DNA of 64,000 nucleotides from positions 843,815,465-843,879,464 of the forward strand of contig NC_057801.1 in assembly GCF_018294505.1 (NCBI RefSeq). The letters are read 5' to 3'. The notes beneath the pieces were generated by a model that saw only the letters and a program-made list of their open reading frames with translations, was not told the origin of the DNA and ran no database searches. Position 1 is the first letter of the stretch. Each line of letters opens with the position of its first letter. Positions 9,629-22,085 of the stretch are shown one piece after another. A program made the translations under genes and the position numbers. The DNA is from Triticum aestivum. Lineage: Eukaryota; Streptophyta; Magnoliopsida; Poales; Poaceae.

Positions 9629-11176
9629 TTGTACCATGATAGTCACGGGTACTGTATGTAGCCGGACATATACATACTCTTCTCATCTTCATATCCACGG
9701 ATGATATGAAATAGTCACCATGAATACGAGATGACAACTAAATTTCTCTCGCATTTATTTTCCTTGTGTGTTAATATATCAATCCCTAATTATTTTATTT
9801 ATGTTTGTCATGTTGACATGGTTGCTACGTGTGCAAAATCTCCGCCATGTTATCAACCCTAATGACTATAATAGGGTCAAAGCCAAATCTGCTCATTACC
9901 AGAAGTTAGGATAAAAAATATCTAATTTTAAAATCTGGGAGACAAAATAAAGTACCTTTTCATCATGTTTTGATTGCTCACCACGTACCACATGATAACA
10001 AATTAAACTACAACCACCAGTTGAGGTAGGTTTGCTTGGCGATGATTTTTTTCTCTCCAATTTCAAATCGAGATAGAAAGTGATGACGAGCAATTGAGTC
10101 CAATTCAACTTCCTTTGTCAATACGCACGACAGTGTTCTTGGCTGTGTGCATGCTAAGGCGCAGAAAGCTCTTCTTCTGTTACTCGAGGGTTGATTGTTC
10201 ACGTGAACAAATAAGTTTTTATTTGAAGCCGGACATATATGTACTGCAGTGGGTACTGTACGTATGATAGTTCCAGGCACTGTACATAGCCGGACATATA
10301 TGTACTGCAGTGGGTACTGTGCGTATGTACGTTATTGACTTCTTTCATTCTTCTCTATGTGCGGTCGATGACATGAAGCAGTCACCGCGAATACGAGACA
10401 ACAATTAGTTTTCTCTCTCGTCAACTTTTCTTTTGAGTTAACAGTTAAACAACTGATGCACGTGCACATATTACATGGATCACTTCCATGAGGCAATATG
10501 CTACTATGCACATACAGGTTGCCAGCTATTATGCAGGACACTCTACACTAATGCTCCTCGAGCTAGCTACCATGTTAAACTCTCAGCAAAAGTAGACTTG
10601 CTACAACGCCAAACGTAAAATCTATTGTGTGCCACATATATGTGATTGAAATAAGAGCACATGCACCTCAATTAGTTCGACCTAGCTGAAGAATCATATA
10701 CCAGGGAAACTCCAATGGGGATCATGAAATGGATGACACCAAATGTCCGTGGACACATTTGGATGTGTCCACGGGAAATGGGGGTGGGGGTTGCCGGCCA
10801 TCCAACCGTAGTCATCAAATCTTGACAGTGGGTTAGGCGGACAGAGAGGAAAAAGAGGTGAGTGGGACAGGTGGGTTGTGGCATTGAGCTAGTCGGTTGT
10901 CTGGATTCCCCCAAACCTCCCCTAGTTCGGTGCTGGTGGGAAGATTTCAGACGTTTGGACCAGTCCGGAGAAATTTTACAACTTCCGTTGGATGGTTTAA
11001 AGTGTTCGGACAGTCCAGTCGAGACATCTGCGGACGATTTGTTGACCGGCATTAGAGTTGTCTTCGGTAGATCTCAAATAGTATGAAGAAAGGAGGAAGA
11101 AGAGTGAAGACATTTGGAAGTTTTGATATATGAAAAAAATAAGAAAATAACATAGGTTTTGGTTTGCCATTTATAT
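9629..11176. other. Non-coding upstream DNA with tandem segments
   Basis: The region repeats motifs seen at 8290-9200 and aligns with 48390-49855. At about 10225-10330 copy 1 has a local tandem duplication of about 60 bp (CCGGACATATATGTACTGCA twice), where copy 2 has one unit. Short ORFs here are not conserved in a coding manner and are not called. Confidence 0.65.
10747..10774. repeat. Perfect 12-bp-arm hairpin
   Basis: CCGTGGACACAT and ATGTGTCCACGG flank a TTGG loop. The same hairpin is present in copy 2 near 49427-49454, so it predates the duplication. Confidence 0.8.
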
Positions 11177-11580
11177 ATGCTCCCTTCGGTTGATATTGAG
11201 TCCATTTGTAGACTTGCCTCGCAAAATTAGTTTTTACCAAAACTGGCAAAAAAGTAAATATAGTTAGGTTGGGTCACTGTCCATGATTGTAGACTTCTAG
11301 TGTCCACTATTTGGCGCCCGGTACACTACGGTAGTACGCCGTGCTCTTTCATGACTCAAAACATTAATCAATAATTGCAACATCTCACCAAGAAATTGTA
11401 CCGTGCAAACATATTGATCGGACAGATTTATCCATCCTTTTAACTCATGATCACGTAATATTTGGCAATTGAAATACCTTATCATACTAGCATGTGCGTG
11501 AAAAATTAATGGCAAATTAGGTTGTGTTCCATAGGTTATGCTCATAGCCAAAAATAAAATCTATTTACGGATGGAGTGAG
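11177..11580. mobile_element. Possible Stowaway-like MITE
   Basis: The left end CTCCCTTCGG and the reverse complement of the right end (CTCACTCCATCCGTA) resemble diverged Stowaway termini, and TA dinucleotides lie at both sides. The element is present in both duplication copies (right end near 50250 in copy 2). The inverted ends match poorly, so the call is tentative. Confidence 0.4.
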
Positions 11581-12901
11581 TAAATTTATTTTTTTGCATC
11601 ACCCGGATTTTGTTCTCCCAACACCGGAAAGAACATATATGTGGTGTACTACAAAAATGAGCACATGCTTCATTTAATTCCCAGACTACAAATATTAAGA
11701 TGGAGACATCTTACCTAATAAAGGCACTTAATTAATTTTGTGTACGTAGCTTATGCATTAGAACAGTTACAGATGCGAGCTCTGTACTCGTTGCTGTACA
11801 TTTGAATCGATGCAGCTTTCTGTTGTAGAAAAACACATGCTTAATTACGTGTTCCTACTTTTGTACACAATCTCCGGGGATTATTATTTTTTGATAAACA
11901 TCATGAGAGGTCAAAGTGTTCCTACATTTCATATACATAGGTAGGGAAAGCCTGATTTATGTGTAAAACTGGACCAAAAAAGGTAAAAAGTAAACACATA
12001 AAAATTAAACCAGATCTTGATGAAAAGATTCTAGACAAGCTGAAGTAGAAGAGTAGGAATACCAGAGAGCATCGTCTAAGCCTGATATGAGAGCGCCGAG
12101 GCCCGGTATCTTTAAATGAGTCTCATATTCAACAACGGCAATCTCCACCACCTTGGGAAAGCTCATGCAGCGCGATGATCATCGATGTCTCGCTTTCCAA
12201 GCACACCAAATGGTCCTCATGATGTGCTGTGAAAGATACTGCCCGCCCAAACACCAGAAAATTGAATTCCAATGCATGCCTATATGACAAGATGATAAGA
12301 TCTCATTGGCTTGGCAACTGTTCTTCGTGCTCTTGTTTTTTTTTTTGCGAATAGCATGAACTCTTGTTCATGGTAGCGATCTCCTCATAGACTATTTAAA
12401 GCTAGGAAGGCACATCTCGATAGCTGGAGTACAACGAAATACGTGTGCCTCGTGCAGCAGCAAGGTTGGTCGACATTCCCTGTAACTAAGGACATAGGTG
12501 AGGTCGATATTAAAGACACCCTCAAACTAGAGCAATATCATCATCGTGGATTCATGGGGATGGCCTTGCCAAGTAGCCCACGTGAAATACTCTCCAGCCA
12601 GGGGCTTCGAATTCACCAATTCACCATCAAGGCATGCCAATGCTCTGGCGCAACGGCAATAAGGCCGAAATGTAAGTTAAAACGTACCGTGACAGGTAGT
12701 TGCTTGCATGTGTAATGTGCTACAGTTATACATGTACCATTCATACGAACATATAGGTAAGTTAACCGCATCATGGAGGCATGTTTCTTGTATTTCTATG
12801 ACACTTTAGCAGACTACACTGGTTTTGATCTTTACAATGAACCAAGAGAAAAATAGTGATACTATCCTATCTTTGATTGTAAATTCTTTCAAATATGTTG
12901 C
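11581..12901. other. Non-coding upstream DNA shared by both copies
   Basis: It aligns closely with 50255-51685. It contains a homopolymer T run near 12337-12350 but no gene that I can support. The last five bases (12897-12901, GTTGC) are the left target duplication of the next insertion. Confidence 0.6.
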
Positions 12902-13249
12902 TGTTGGGACAAACCCCGGACCAGCTCGCCGCTCTCTATCTCTTATTTGCTCGGACGAAGGTGGAAGAATGAGCACACTGAATCTTTTTCCGGCGCACAA
13001 ACGCCTCGCCGCACGAACAATCTAATTTTTGTTAGACACAAACTGTCGCTCGACTCATACCGGTGCCCACAAACAGTGGGGCTCCCCAACAGCTCCATGC
13101 ATGCACGCTACACACACGTGCTGCACGTCTAGCGAGCTACGCTAACGTCCGCGCGCACGGCGCACACGCCTAGCTACAGCCACGGCTCGACACACCCGGT
13201 GCGCGCATCCACACTGGTGTCCACCGCCGCAGTGTCTTATTTTCTAATA
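12902..13249. mobile_element. Solo-LTR-like insertion, 348 bp
   Basis: The insertion is flanked by GTTGC (12897-12901 and 13250-13254), and copy 2 reads straight through as ATGTTGCCAGTC. It begins TGTTGGGA and ends TTCTAATA. The ends would be perfect inverted termini if three C-to-T changes on the plus strand at the right end are allowed for. No coding sequence is present. A solo LTR of a small-LTR family is the simplest reading. Confidence 0.65.
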
Positions 13250-13317
13250 GTTGCCAGTATCCAACGAGTTTTTGCTGCATTGAGGAATTCGACCTTGGGT
13301 GCTAGGGCAGCGGTCAC

Positions 13318-13448
13318 TGTTGGAAGGGAGAGAGAGATTTGGTGGAATAGTTCGTTATATAGGAGTGCATGATCATCTTGGAGTACAAGGCAAGGTAGAA
13401 TAATATCCTACGCTATCCTAGCTTTTCTAATAATCACGGTAGTCAACA
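13318..13448 (-). repeat. Left (3') LTR of the short-LTR element
   Basis: It matches 25610-25770 and lacks a segment of about 30 bp that is present in the right LTR after GAATATTTCGTT. The adjoining TCCCCCATAG at 13449-13458 is the complement of a purine tract. Confidence 0.85.
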
Positions 13449-15053
13449 TCCCCCATAGTCACAACGATAGCGACGCAGACGGTGAGACTGGAGAAGAATC
13501 CGAAGGCAAGACGACGGACACCCCACCACAGTCGTAACGGTCGACCCATCGCGGAAATCGTGACTGAAGTGGAAACCCGACGAGGTTGCTCAAACAAGGC
13601 GGTAGCCCTTTGTGCTGTTTGTTGAGGTAGCCGAGAGTGTGTGTGGTGGAGTCGTGGTCGAGGTAGCCGTGCGAAGAATGTCGTGGTCGATGTCGAGTTG
13701 GGGTGGCCGGTGTCGAGGAAGTCGTTGTCGAGCCGCGAGCGCAAAGAGGCGTCGAGTTAGTCATGGGCGCACTAGTGTCGAAGTAGTGGTGCGCCGGGAA
13801 GAAGACGGTGTTGACGAGGCATCGCGCCGGGTTTGCCAAGCCCAGCGACACATCGTGGATGAAGGCACACATCGGTGTTGCCAGCACCGGGCATACGTAG
13901 ACTGAGACATGCACGAGTTGTATGCCATGTCGGAGAAGTCAGAGAGGCCAACAAAGAAGGACTCGACAACGGTTGCGGCGCCAATCGGCGTGGGGCCGAT
14001 GTTGCTCGCGGTTATCGGAGTAGATGAAGTGGTCGGGGTAGATGACGGCGACACTGGAAATGGGTTGATGCTCTATGAAGACGAAGGAGGTGGACGGGCG
14101 GCGGCTACGATGGTAGCGGCGGCTGCGACAGTTTGGTTAGGAGCGCGGTGGCGATGCTCGAAGTAGGCGAGGAGCCCGACAATGTGACGAAGACCGGTGT
14201 GGATGGTGGCGTTGCCACGCCAAGGGAGATGGCGCGTCGCATACCACGGAAGGTCGACGCGTGGTAACGGTGGAGTGGACCGCGGGCCGTGGCGCTACCG
14301 CCCGTAAGGGTGATGCAGCAGCGGCGGGCAGGTTAGGGCGATGACAGGAAGACCTCGGGGCGGCGGCGGGGACCGCAGGCCATGGCGCGACAGCCCAAAA
14401 GGGTGGAATAGAAGCGGAACACGGATCGATGCAACCGCGGGAACAGTCTCGGGACGGCAGCGTGGACCGCGTGCCACGCTCGCTACGGCCCGATGAGGCG
14501 ACGCAGCGGCGGTGCGAGGGTCGGTGCTTCCTCGGGGACGACCTGGAGCAAACGGCCTCGGGGCGGCGGTGGACCGCGGTTGCGGCACTACGGCCCGAAG
14601 GGATACACAACGGTGACGCGGGTCGGTGCAGCCTCGAGAACAACCACGGGGCGACAGCGCTGCAGCCCGATGGGGCGACGCGGTGGCAGACCGTTGCTCG
14701 ATCGATAGAGGGACACGCTGAACTCGGGACGGACTTCACGGGGCCTCCGAAGGCGCGCACAACCGACGGGCATGGTCAGTCGCATGGCGTAGATGCAGCG
14801 GGCGGGTGATCAATCCGATCGCGCGCCAGGTCGGGGACACCGCTCGGTGGACGCTGGGTGGCGACAGAGTCCATGATGAAGCCGGCGACGACGGTCGGCA
14901 GGGCGGCCGTACAGGCCGGCCAGCAAGCGAACATCGGCTATGATTGGCCGTCGGGTGGGGGCGATGCAAGATTCCCGGTCGGAGTAGGACGACAACAGTC
15001 AGTGTAGATCGATGGGCGAGCTGGTGCGCGAACGGCGGATGATGGGCCTTCGC
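13449..15053 (-). other. GC-rich interior of the short-LTR element, 3' part
   Basis: The sequence is markedly GC-rich with repeated GTCG/CGAC-type words. Several long open frames occur on both strands, for example 14137-14760 on the minus strand. Their products are low-complexity (Ser, Pro, Arg, Ala) and match no domain I know, so I do not call a gene. The interior continues at 25227-25609 beyond the nested Copia. Confidence 0.6.
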
Positions 15054-16763
15054 TGTTGGAGATCGTTGCAGAAAATAAAAAAAATCTACACATCACCAAG
15101 ATCAATCTATGGAGTCATCTAGAAACGAGAGAGAGGAGTGCATTTACATACCCTTGTAGATCGCGAGCGGAAGCATTCAAGAGAACGGGGTTGATGGAGT
15201 CGTACTCGTCGTGATCCAAATCACCGAAGATCCTAGCGCCGAACGGATGGCACCTCCGCGTTCAACACACGTACGAAGCGGAGACGTCTCCCGCGCCTTG
15301 ATCCATCAAGGAGGAGGGAGAGGTTGAGGAAGAAAGCTCCAGCAGCAGCACGATGGTGTGGTGGTGATGCAGAGGCAGTACTCCGGCAGGGCTTCGCCAA
15401 GCTTCTGCGGAGGATGAGAGGTGTTGTGGAGGGGAGGGGCTGCGCCTTGGAGGTGCTTGTGCAGCCCTCACCTCTACCCTCTATTTATAGGGGGAGGAGG
15501 AAGGGGGCCGGCCCCCTCTAGATGAGATCTAGAGGGGGGCGGCCAAGGGGGGGAGGACTTGCCCCCCAAGCAAGGGGGGCGCCCCCCTTAGGGTTTCCCC
15601 CAAACCCTAGGCGCATGGGCCCAAGGGGGATGCGCCCAGCCCTCTAAGGGCTGGTTCCCTTCCCTCCACGGCCCATGAGGCCCTCCGGGAGAGGTGGCCC
15701 CTCCCGGTGGACCCTCGAAACCCTTTCGGTGGCCTCGGTACAATACCGGTATGACCCCGAAACTTTCCGGTGACCGTATTACAACTTTCCGTATATAAAT
15801 CTTCACCTCCAGACCATTCCGGAAGTCCTCATGATGTTCGGGATCTCATCCGGGACTCCGAACAACATTCGGTAATCACATACAAGTCTTCCTAATAACC
15901 CTAGTGTCACCGAACCTTAAGTGTGTAGACCCTACGGGTTCGGGAAACACACATACATGACCGAGACAGCTCTCCGGCCAATAACCAACAGCGGGATCTA
16001 GATACCCATGTTGGCTCCCACATGTTCCACGATGATCTCATCGTATGAACCACGATGTCGAGGATTCAAGTAATCCCGTATACAATTCCCTTTGTCAAAC
16101 GGTACGTTACTTGCCCGAGATTCGATCGTCGGTATCCCAATACCTCGTTCAATCTCGTTACCGGCAAGTCACTTTACTCGTTAAGTAATGCATGATCCCG
16201 TGACCAACCACTTGGTCACATTGAGCTCATTATGATGATGCATTACCGAGTGGGCCCAGAGATACCTCTCCATCATACAGAGTGACATATCCCAGTCTCG
16301 ATTCGTGTCAACCCAACAGACACTTTCGGAGATAGCTATAGTGTACCTTTATAGTCACCCAGTTACTTGTGACGTTTGGTACACCCAGAGCACTCCTATG
16401 TTATCGGGGAGTTACACAATCTCATGGTCTAAGAAACTGATGACATTAGAAAAGCTTTAGCAAACGAACTACACGATCTTGTGCTATGCTTAGGATTGGG
16501 TCTTGTCCATCACATCATTCTCCTAATGATGTGATCCCGTTATCAATGACATCCAATGTCCATAGTCAGGAAACCATGACTATTTGTTGATCAACGAGCT
16601 AGTCAACTAGAGGCTTACTAGGGACATGTTGTGGTCTATGTATTCACACATGTATCACTGTTTCCGGTTAATACAATTATAGCATGAACAATAGACAATT
16701 ATCATGAACAAGGAAATATAATAATAATCCTTTTATTATTGCCTCTAGGGCATATTTCCAACA
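15054..16763 (-). repeat. Left (3') LTR of the nested Copia
   Basis: This 1710-bp LTR aligns with 22086-25221 once the inserted 1411-bp solo LTR and its 5-bp duplication are removed. It includes a G/C-homopolymer-rich tract near 15530-15600 that is expanded in the right LTR. Confidence 0.9.
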
Positions 16764-16775
16764 GTCTCCCACTTG
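16764..16775 (-). promoter_or_regulatory. Polypurine tract of the nested Copia
   Basis: The minus strand reads CAAGTGGGAGAC immediately before the LTR start TGTTGG. This is the purine tract seen in Angela/BARE-type elements. Confidence 0.85.
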
Positions 16776-16828
16776 CACTAGAGTCAATAATCTAGTTACA
16801 CTGTGATGAATCGAACACCCATAGAGTT

Positions 16829-19800
16829 CTAGTGTTGATCATGTTTTGCTCGCGGAAGAGGTTTAGTCAACGGATCTGCGACATTCAGATCCGTATGCAC
16901 TTTGCAAATATCTATGTCTCCATCTTGAACATTTTCACGAATGGAGTTGAAGCGACGCTTGATGTGCCTGGTCTTCTTGTGAAACCTAGGCTCCTTGGCA
17001 TGGGCAATAGCTCCAGTGTTGTCACAGAAGAGAGTGATCGGCCCCAACGCATTGGGAATAACTCCTAGGTCAGTGATGAACTCCTTCATCTAGATTGCTT
17101 CATGCGCTGCCTCTGAGGCTGCCATGTACTCCGCTTCACATGTAGATCCCTCCACGATGCTCTGCTTGCTGCTGCACCAGCTTACTGCCCCACCATTCAA
17201 AATATACACATATCCGGTTTGTGACTTAGAGTCATCCAGATCTGTGTCGAAGCTAGCATCGACGTAACCCTTTACCACGAGCTCTTCGTCACCTCCATAA
17301 ACGAGAAATATATTCTTAGTCCTTTTCAGGTACTTCAGGATATTCTTGACCGCTGTCCAGTGTTCCACGCCGGGATTACTTTGGTGCCTTGCGACCAAAC
17401 TTACGGCAAGATTTACATCAGGTCTGGTACACAGCAAGGCATACATAATAGACCCTATGGCCGAGGCATAGAGGATGACACTCATCTCTTCTTTATTTGG
17501 GGCAGTTCCGCTTCTTGGACACAGGCAACACAGGGATTGAGCTGAGCTCAATTTCACACCTTGCAACACAGGCAAGAACCCCTTCTTGGACTGGTCCATA
17601 TTGAGCTTCTTCAATATCTTGTCAAGGTATGTGCTTTCTGAAAGACCTATGAGGCGTCTCAATCTATCTCTATAGATCTTGATGCTAATATATAAGCAGC
17701 TTCTCCAAGGTCCTTCATTGAAAAACACTTATTCAAGTAGGCCTTTATGCTGTCCAAAAGTTCTATATCATTTCCCATCAAAAGTATGTCATCCACATAT
17801 AATATGAGAAATGCTACAGAGCTTCCACTCACTTTCTTGTAAACGCAGGCTTCTCCATAAGTCTGCATAAACCCGAACGCTTTGATCATCTCATCAAAGC
17901 GAATGTTCCAACTCCGAGATGCTTGCACCAGCCCATAAATGGATCGCTGGAGCTTAAATACCTTGTTAGCATTCTTAGGATCGACAAAACCTTCCGGCTG
18001 CATCATATACAGTTCTTCCTTAAGATAGCCGTTAAGGAATGTCGTTTTGACGTCCATTTGCCATATCTCATAATCATAGTATGCGGCAATTGCTAACATG
18101 ATTCAGATGGACTTCAGCTTCGCTATGGGAGAGAAAGTCTCATCGTAGTAAACCCCTTGAACTTGCCGATAACCCTTAGCGACAAGTCGAGCTTTATAGA
18201 TGGTAACATTACCATCCACGTCCATCTTCTTCTTAAAGATCCATTTATTTTCTATCGCTCGCCGATCATCGGGCAAGTCTGTCAAAGTCCGTACTTTGTT
18301 TTCATACATGGATCCTATCTCGGATTTCATGGCTTCTAGCCATTTGTTGGAATCTGGGCCCGCCATCGCTTCTTCATAGTTCGAAGGTTCACCATTGTCT
18401 AACAACATGATTTCCAGGACAGGGTTGCCATACCACTCTGGTGTGGAACGTGTCCTTGTGGACCTATGAAGTTCAGTAGTAACTTGATCCAAAGTACCTT
18501 GATCATCATCATTAATTTCCTCTCTAGTCGGTGCAGGCACCATAGGAACATCTTCCTGAGCTGCGCTACTTACCGGTTCAAGAGGTAGTACTTCATCAAG
18601 TTCCACTTTCCTCCCACTTACTTCTTTCGAGAGAAACTCTTTCTCCAGAAAGGACCCATTCTTGGCAATAAAGATCTCGCCTTCAGATCTGAGGTAGAAG
18701 GTATACCCAATGGTTTCCTTAGGGTATCCTATGAAGACGCATTTTTCCGACTTGGGTTCGAGCTTTTCAGGTTGAAGTTTCTTGACATAAGCATCGCATC
18801 CCCAAACTTTTAGAAACGATAGCTTAGGTTTCTTTCCAAATCATAATTCATACGGTGTCGTCTCAATGGATTTAGACGGTGCCCTATTTAAAGTGAATGT
18901 AGCTATCTCTAAAGCGTATCCCCAAAATGATAGCGGTAAATCGGTAAGAAACATCATAGACCGCACCATATCCAATAGAGTGCGATTACGATGTTCGGAC
19001 ACCATTACGCTGAGGTGTTTCAGGCGGCGTGAGTTGTGAAACAATTCCACATTTCCTCAAGTGTGTACCAAACTCGTGACTTAAATATTCTCCCCCACGA
19101 TCTGATCGTAAGAACTTTATTTTTCTGTCACGTTGATTCTCTACCTCATTCTGAAATTCCTTGAACTTTTCAAAGGTCTCAGACTTGTGTTTGATTAAGT
19201 AGATATACCCATATCTACTTAAGTCATCAGTGAGGGTGAGAACATAACGATATCCACCGCGAGCCTCAACGCACATTAGACCGCACACATTAGTATGTAT
19301 AATTTCCAATAAGTTGGTTGCTCGCTCCATTGTTCTGGAGAACGGAGTCTTGGTCATTTTTACCATGAGGCATGGTTCGCACGTGTCAAATGATTCAAAA
19401 TCAAGAGACTCCAAAAGTCCATCAGTATGGAGCTTCTTCATGCGTTTGACACCAATGTGACCAAGGCGGCAGTGCCACAGATACGTGGGACTCTCGTTAT
19501 CAATCTTACATCTTTTGGTATTCACAGTATGAATATGTGTAACATCACGTTTGAGATTCATTAAAAATAAACCATTGACCAGTGGGGCATGACCATAAAA
19601 CATATCTCTCATATAAATAGAACAACCATTATTCTCGGATTTAAATGAGTAGACATCTCGCATTGAACGAGATCCAGATACAATGTTCACTCTCAAACCT
19701 GGCACTAAATAACAATTATTGAGGTTTAAAAATAATCCCGTAGGTAAATATAGAGGTAGCGTGCCGACGGCAATCACATCAACCTTGGAACCATTCCCGA

Positions 19801-20793
19801 TGCGCATCATCACCTCGTCCTTCGCCAGTCTCCGCTTATTTCGCAGCTCCTGTTTTGAGTCACAAATATGAGCAACCGCACCGGTATCAAATACCCAGGA
19901 GCTACTACGAGTACTGGTAAGGTATACATCAATAACATGTATATCACATATACCTTTGGTGTTGCCGGCCTTCTTATCTGCTAAGTATTTGGGGCAGTTC
20001 CGCTTCCAATGACCGTTCCCTTTGCAATAAAAGCACTCAGTCTCAGGTTTGGGTCCGTGCTTTGGCTTCTTCCCGGCAACTGGTTTACCGGGCGCGGCAA
20101 CTCCCTTGCTGTCCTTCTTGAATTTCTTCTTACCCTTGCTTTCTTGAAACTAGTGGTTCTATTGACCATCAACACTTGATGTTCCTTTTTGATTTCTACC
20201 TCTACTGATTCCAGCATTGAAAATACCTCAGGAATAGTTTTCACCATCCACTGCATATTGTAGTTCATCACAAAGCTCTTGTAGCTAGGTGGGAGCGACT
20301 AAAGGATTCTGTCAATGACCGCCTCATCCGGGAGGTTAATGTCCAGCTGGGACAAGCAGTTGTGCAACCCAGACATTTTGAGTATGTGCTCGCTGACAGA
20401 ATTGTTTTCCTCCATCTTACAACTGTAGAACTTGTCGGAGACTTCATATCTCTCGACCCGGGCATGTGCTTGGAAAACCATTTTCAGCTCTTGGAACATC
20501 TCATATGCTTCGTGCTGCTCAAAACGCTTTTGGAGCCCCGGTTCTAAGCTGTAAAGCATGCCACACTGAATGAGGGAGTAATCATCAACACGCGACTGCC
20601 AAGCGTTCATAACGTCTTGGTTCGCTGGGACGGGTGCTTCACCTAGCGATGCTTCTAGGACATATGCTTTCTTGGCAGCTATGAGGATGATCCTCAGGTT
20701 CCGGACCCAGTCCATATAGTTGCTGCCATCATCTTTCAGCTTGGTTTTCTCTAGGAACGCGTTGAAGTTGAGGTTGACGTGAGCGTGGGCCAT
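16829..20793 (-). pseudogene. Decayed Copia gag-pol polyprotein
   Basis: Reading leftward from the ATG at 20793, gag runs to about 20100. A CCHC knuckle (CFYCKGNGHWKRNC) is near 20000 and a protease motif DTGA near 19880. Integrase occupies about 19600-18840, with WHCRLGH and LRSDRGGEY. Reverse transcriptase follows (MDVKTTFLNGYL and YVDDILLMGND between 18050 and 17770), then RNase H to about 16830. At least four in-frame stops interrupt it: TAG at 20299-20301, TGA at 18841-18843, TGA at 18103-18105 and TAG at 17090-17092. Frameshifts occur near 20150, 19000 and 17700. Each of the four stops is one C-to-T or G-to-A change from the expected codon. Confidence 0.93.
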
Positions 20794-22072
20794 TTGATCT
20801 ACAAGACATTTTGCAAAGGTTTTAGACTAAGTTCATGATAATTAAGTTCATCTAATCAAATTATTTAATGTACTCCCACTCAGATTAGACATCCCTCTAG
20901 TCATCTGAGTGATACATGATCCGAGTCAACTAGGTCGTGTCCGATCATCACGTGAGACGGACTAGTCATAATCGGTGAACATCTCTATGTTGATCGTATC
21001 TTCTATACGATTCATGTTCGACCTTTCGGTCTCTTGTGTTCCGAGGCCATGTCTGTACATGCGAGGATCGTCAAGTAAACCTAAGTGTTTTGCATGTGTA
21101 AGTCTGTCTTACACCCGTTGTATGCGAACGTTAGGATCTATCACACCCGATCATCACGTGGTGTTTTGAAACAACGAACTTTTGCAACGGCACACAGTTA
21201 GGGGGAACACTTTCTTGAAATTGTTATGAGGGATCATCTTATTTACTACCGTCGTTCTAAGCAAATAAGATGCAAAAACATGATAAACATCACATGCAAT
21301 CAAATAGTGACATGGTATGGCCAATATCATTTTTTGCTCCTTTGATCTCCATCTTCAAGGCGCCATGATCATCATCGTCACCGGCATGACACCATGATCT
21401 CCATCATCATGATCTCCATCATCGTGTCTCCATGAAGTTGTCTCGCCAACTATTACTTCTACTACTATGGCTAACGGTTTAGCAAAGAAGAAAAGTAATT
21501 ACATGGCGTTATTCAGTGACATGCAGGTCATACAATAAATAAAGACAACTCCTATGGCTCCTGCCGGTTGTCATACTCATCGACCTGCAAGTCGTGATTC
21601 CTATTACAAGAACATGATCAATCTCATACATCACATATATTTCATTCATCACATCCTTTTGGCCATATCACATCACAAGGCATATGCTGCAAAAACAAGT
21701 TAGACGTCCTCTAATTGTTGTTGCAAGTTTTTACGTGGCTGCTATAGGGTTCTAGCAAGAACGTTTCTTACCTACGCCAAAACCACAACGTGATATGCCA
21801 ATTTATATTTACCCTTCATAAGGACCCTTTTCATCGAATCTGATCCGACTAAGGTGGGAGAGACAGACACCAGCTAGCCACCTTATGCAACTAGTGTATG
21901 TCTGTTGGAGGAACAAGTCTCACATAAGTGTACGTGTAAGGTCGGTACGGGCCGCTTCATCCCACGATACCATCGAAACAAGATAAGACTAGTAGTCGCA
22001 AGTAAATTGACAAAATCTACGCCCACAACAAAATTGTGTTCTACTCGTGCATAGAAACTACGCATAGACCTA
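20794..22072 (-). other. Untranslated leader of the nested Copia
   Basis: This is about 1.28 kb between the primer binding site and the gag ATG. It contains short reiterated ATCATGATCTCCATC-type words near 21350-21430. No coding sequence is seen, which is usual for this type of element. Confidence 0.7.
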
Positions 22073-22084
22073 GCTCTGATACCA
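22073..22084 (-). promoter_or_regulatory. Primer binding site of the nested Copia
   Basis: The minus strand reads TGGTATCAGAGC one base after the LTR terminal CA, matching initiator methionine tRNA. Confidence 0.9.
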
Positions 22085-22085
22085 C

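Noticed and set aside
10672..11052. 126-residue minus-strand frame conserved in both copies (also 49342-49722) as a gene
   Set aside because: Its conservation equals that of surrounding non-coding duplicated DNA, it spans a hairpin, and the product has no recognisable domain.
12100..12350. Antisense LINE or gene fragment in the Dof upstream region
   Set aside because: Some reverse-strand residues looked protein-like, but no motif was firm enough and the T run has no convincing target duplication.
13427..14969. Long open frames in the GC-rich interior as genes
   Set aside because: Several overlapping frames are open on both strands because of GC-rich, stop-poor composition. The products are low-complexity and match no family I know.
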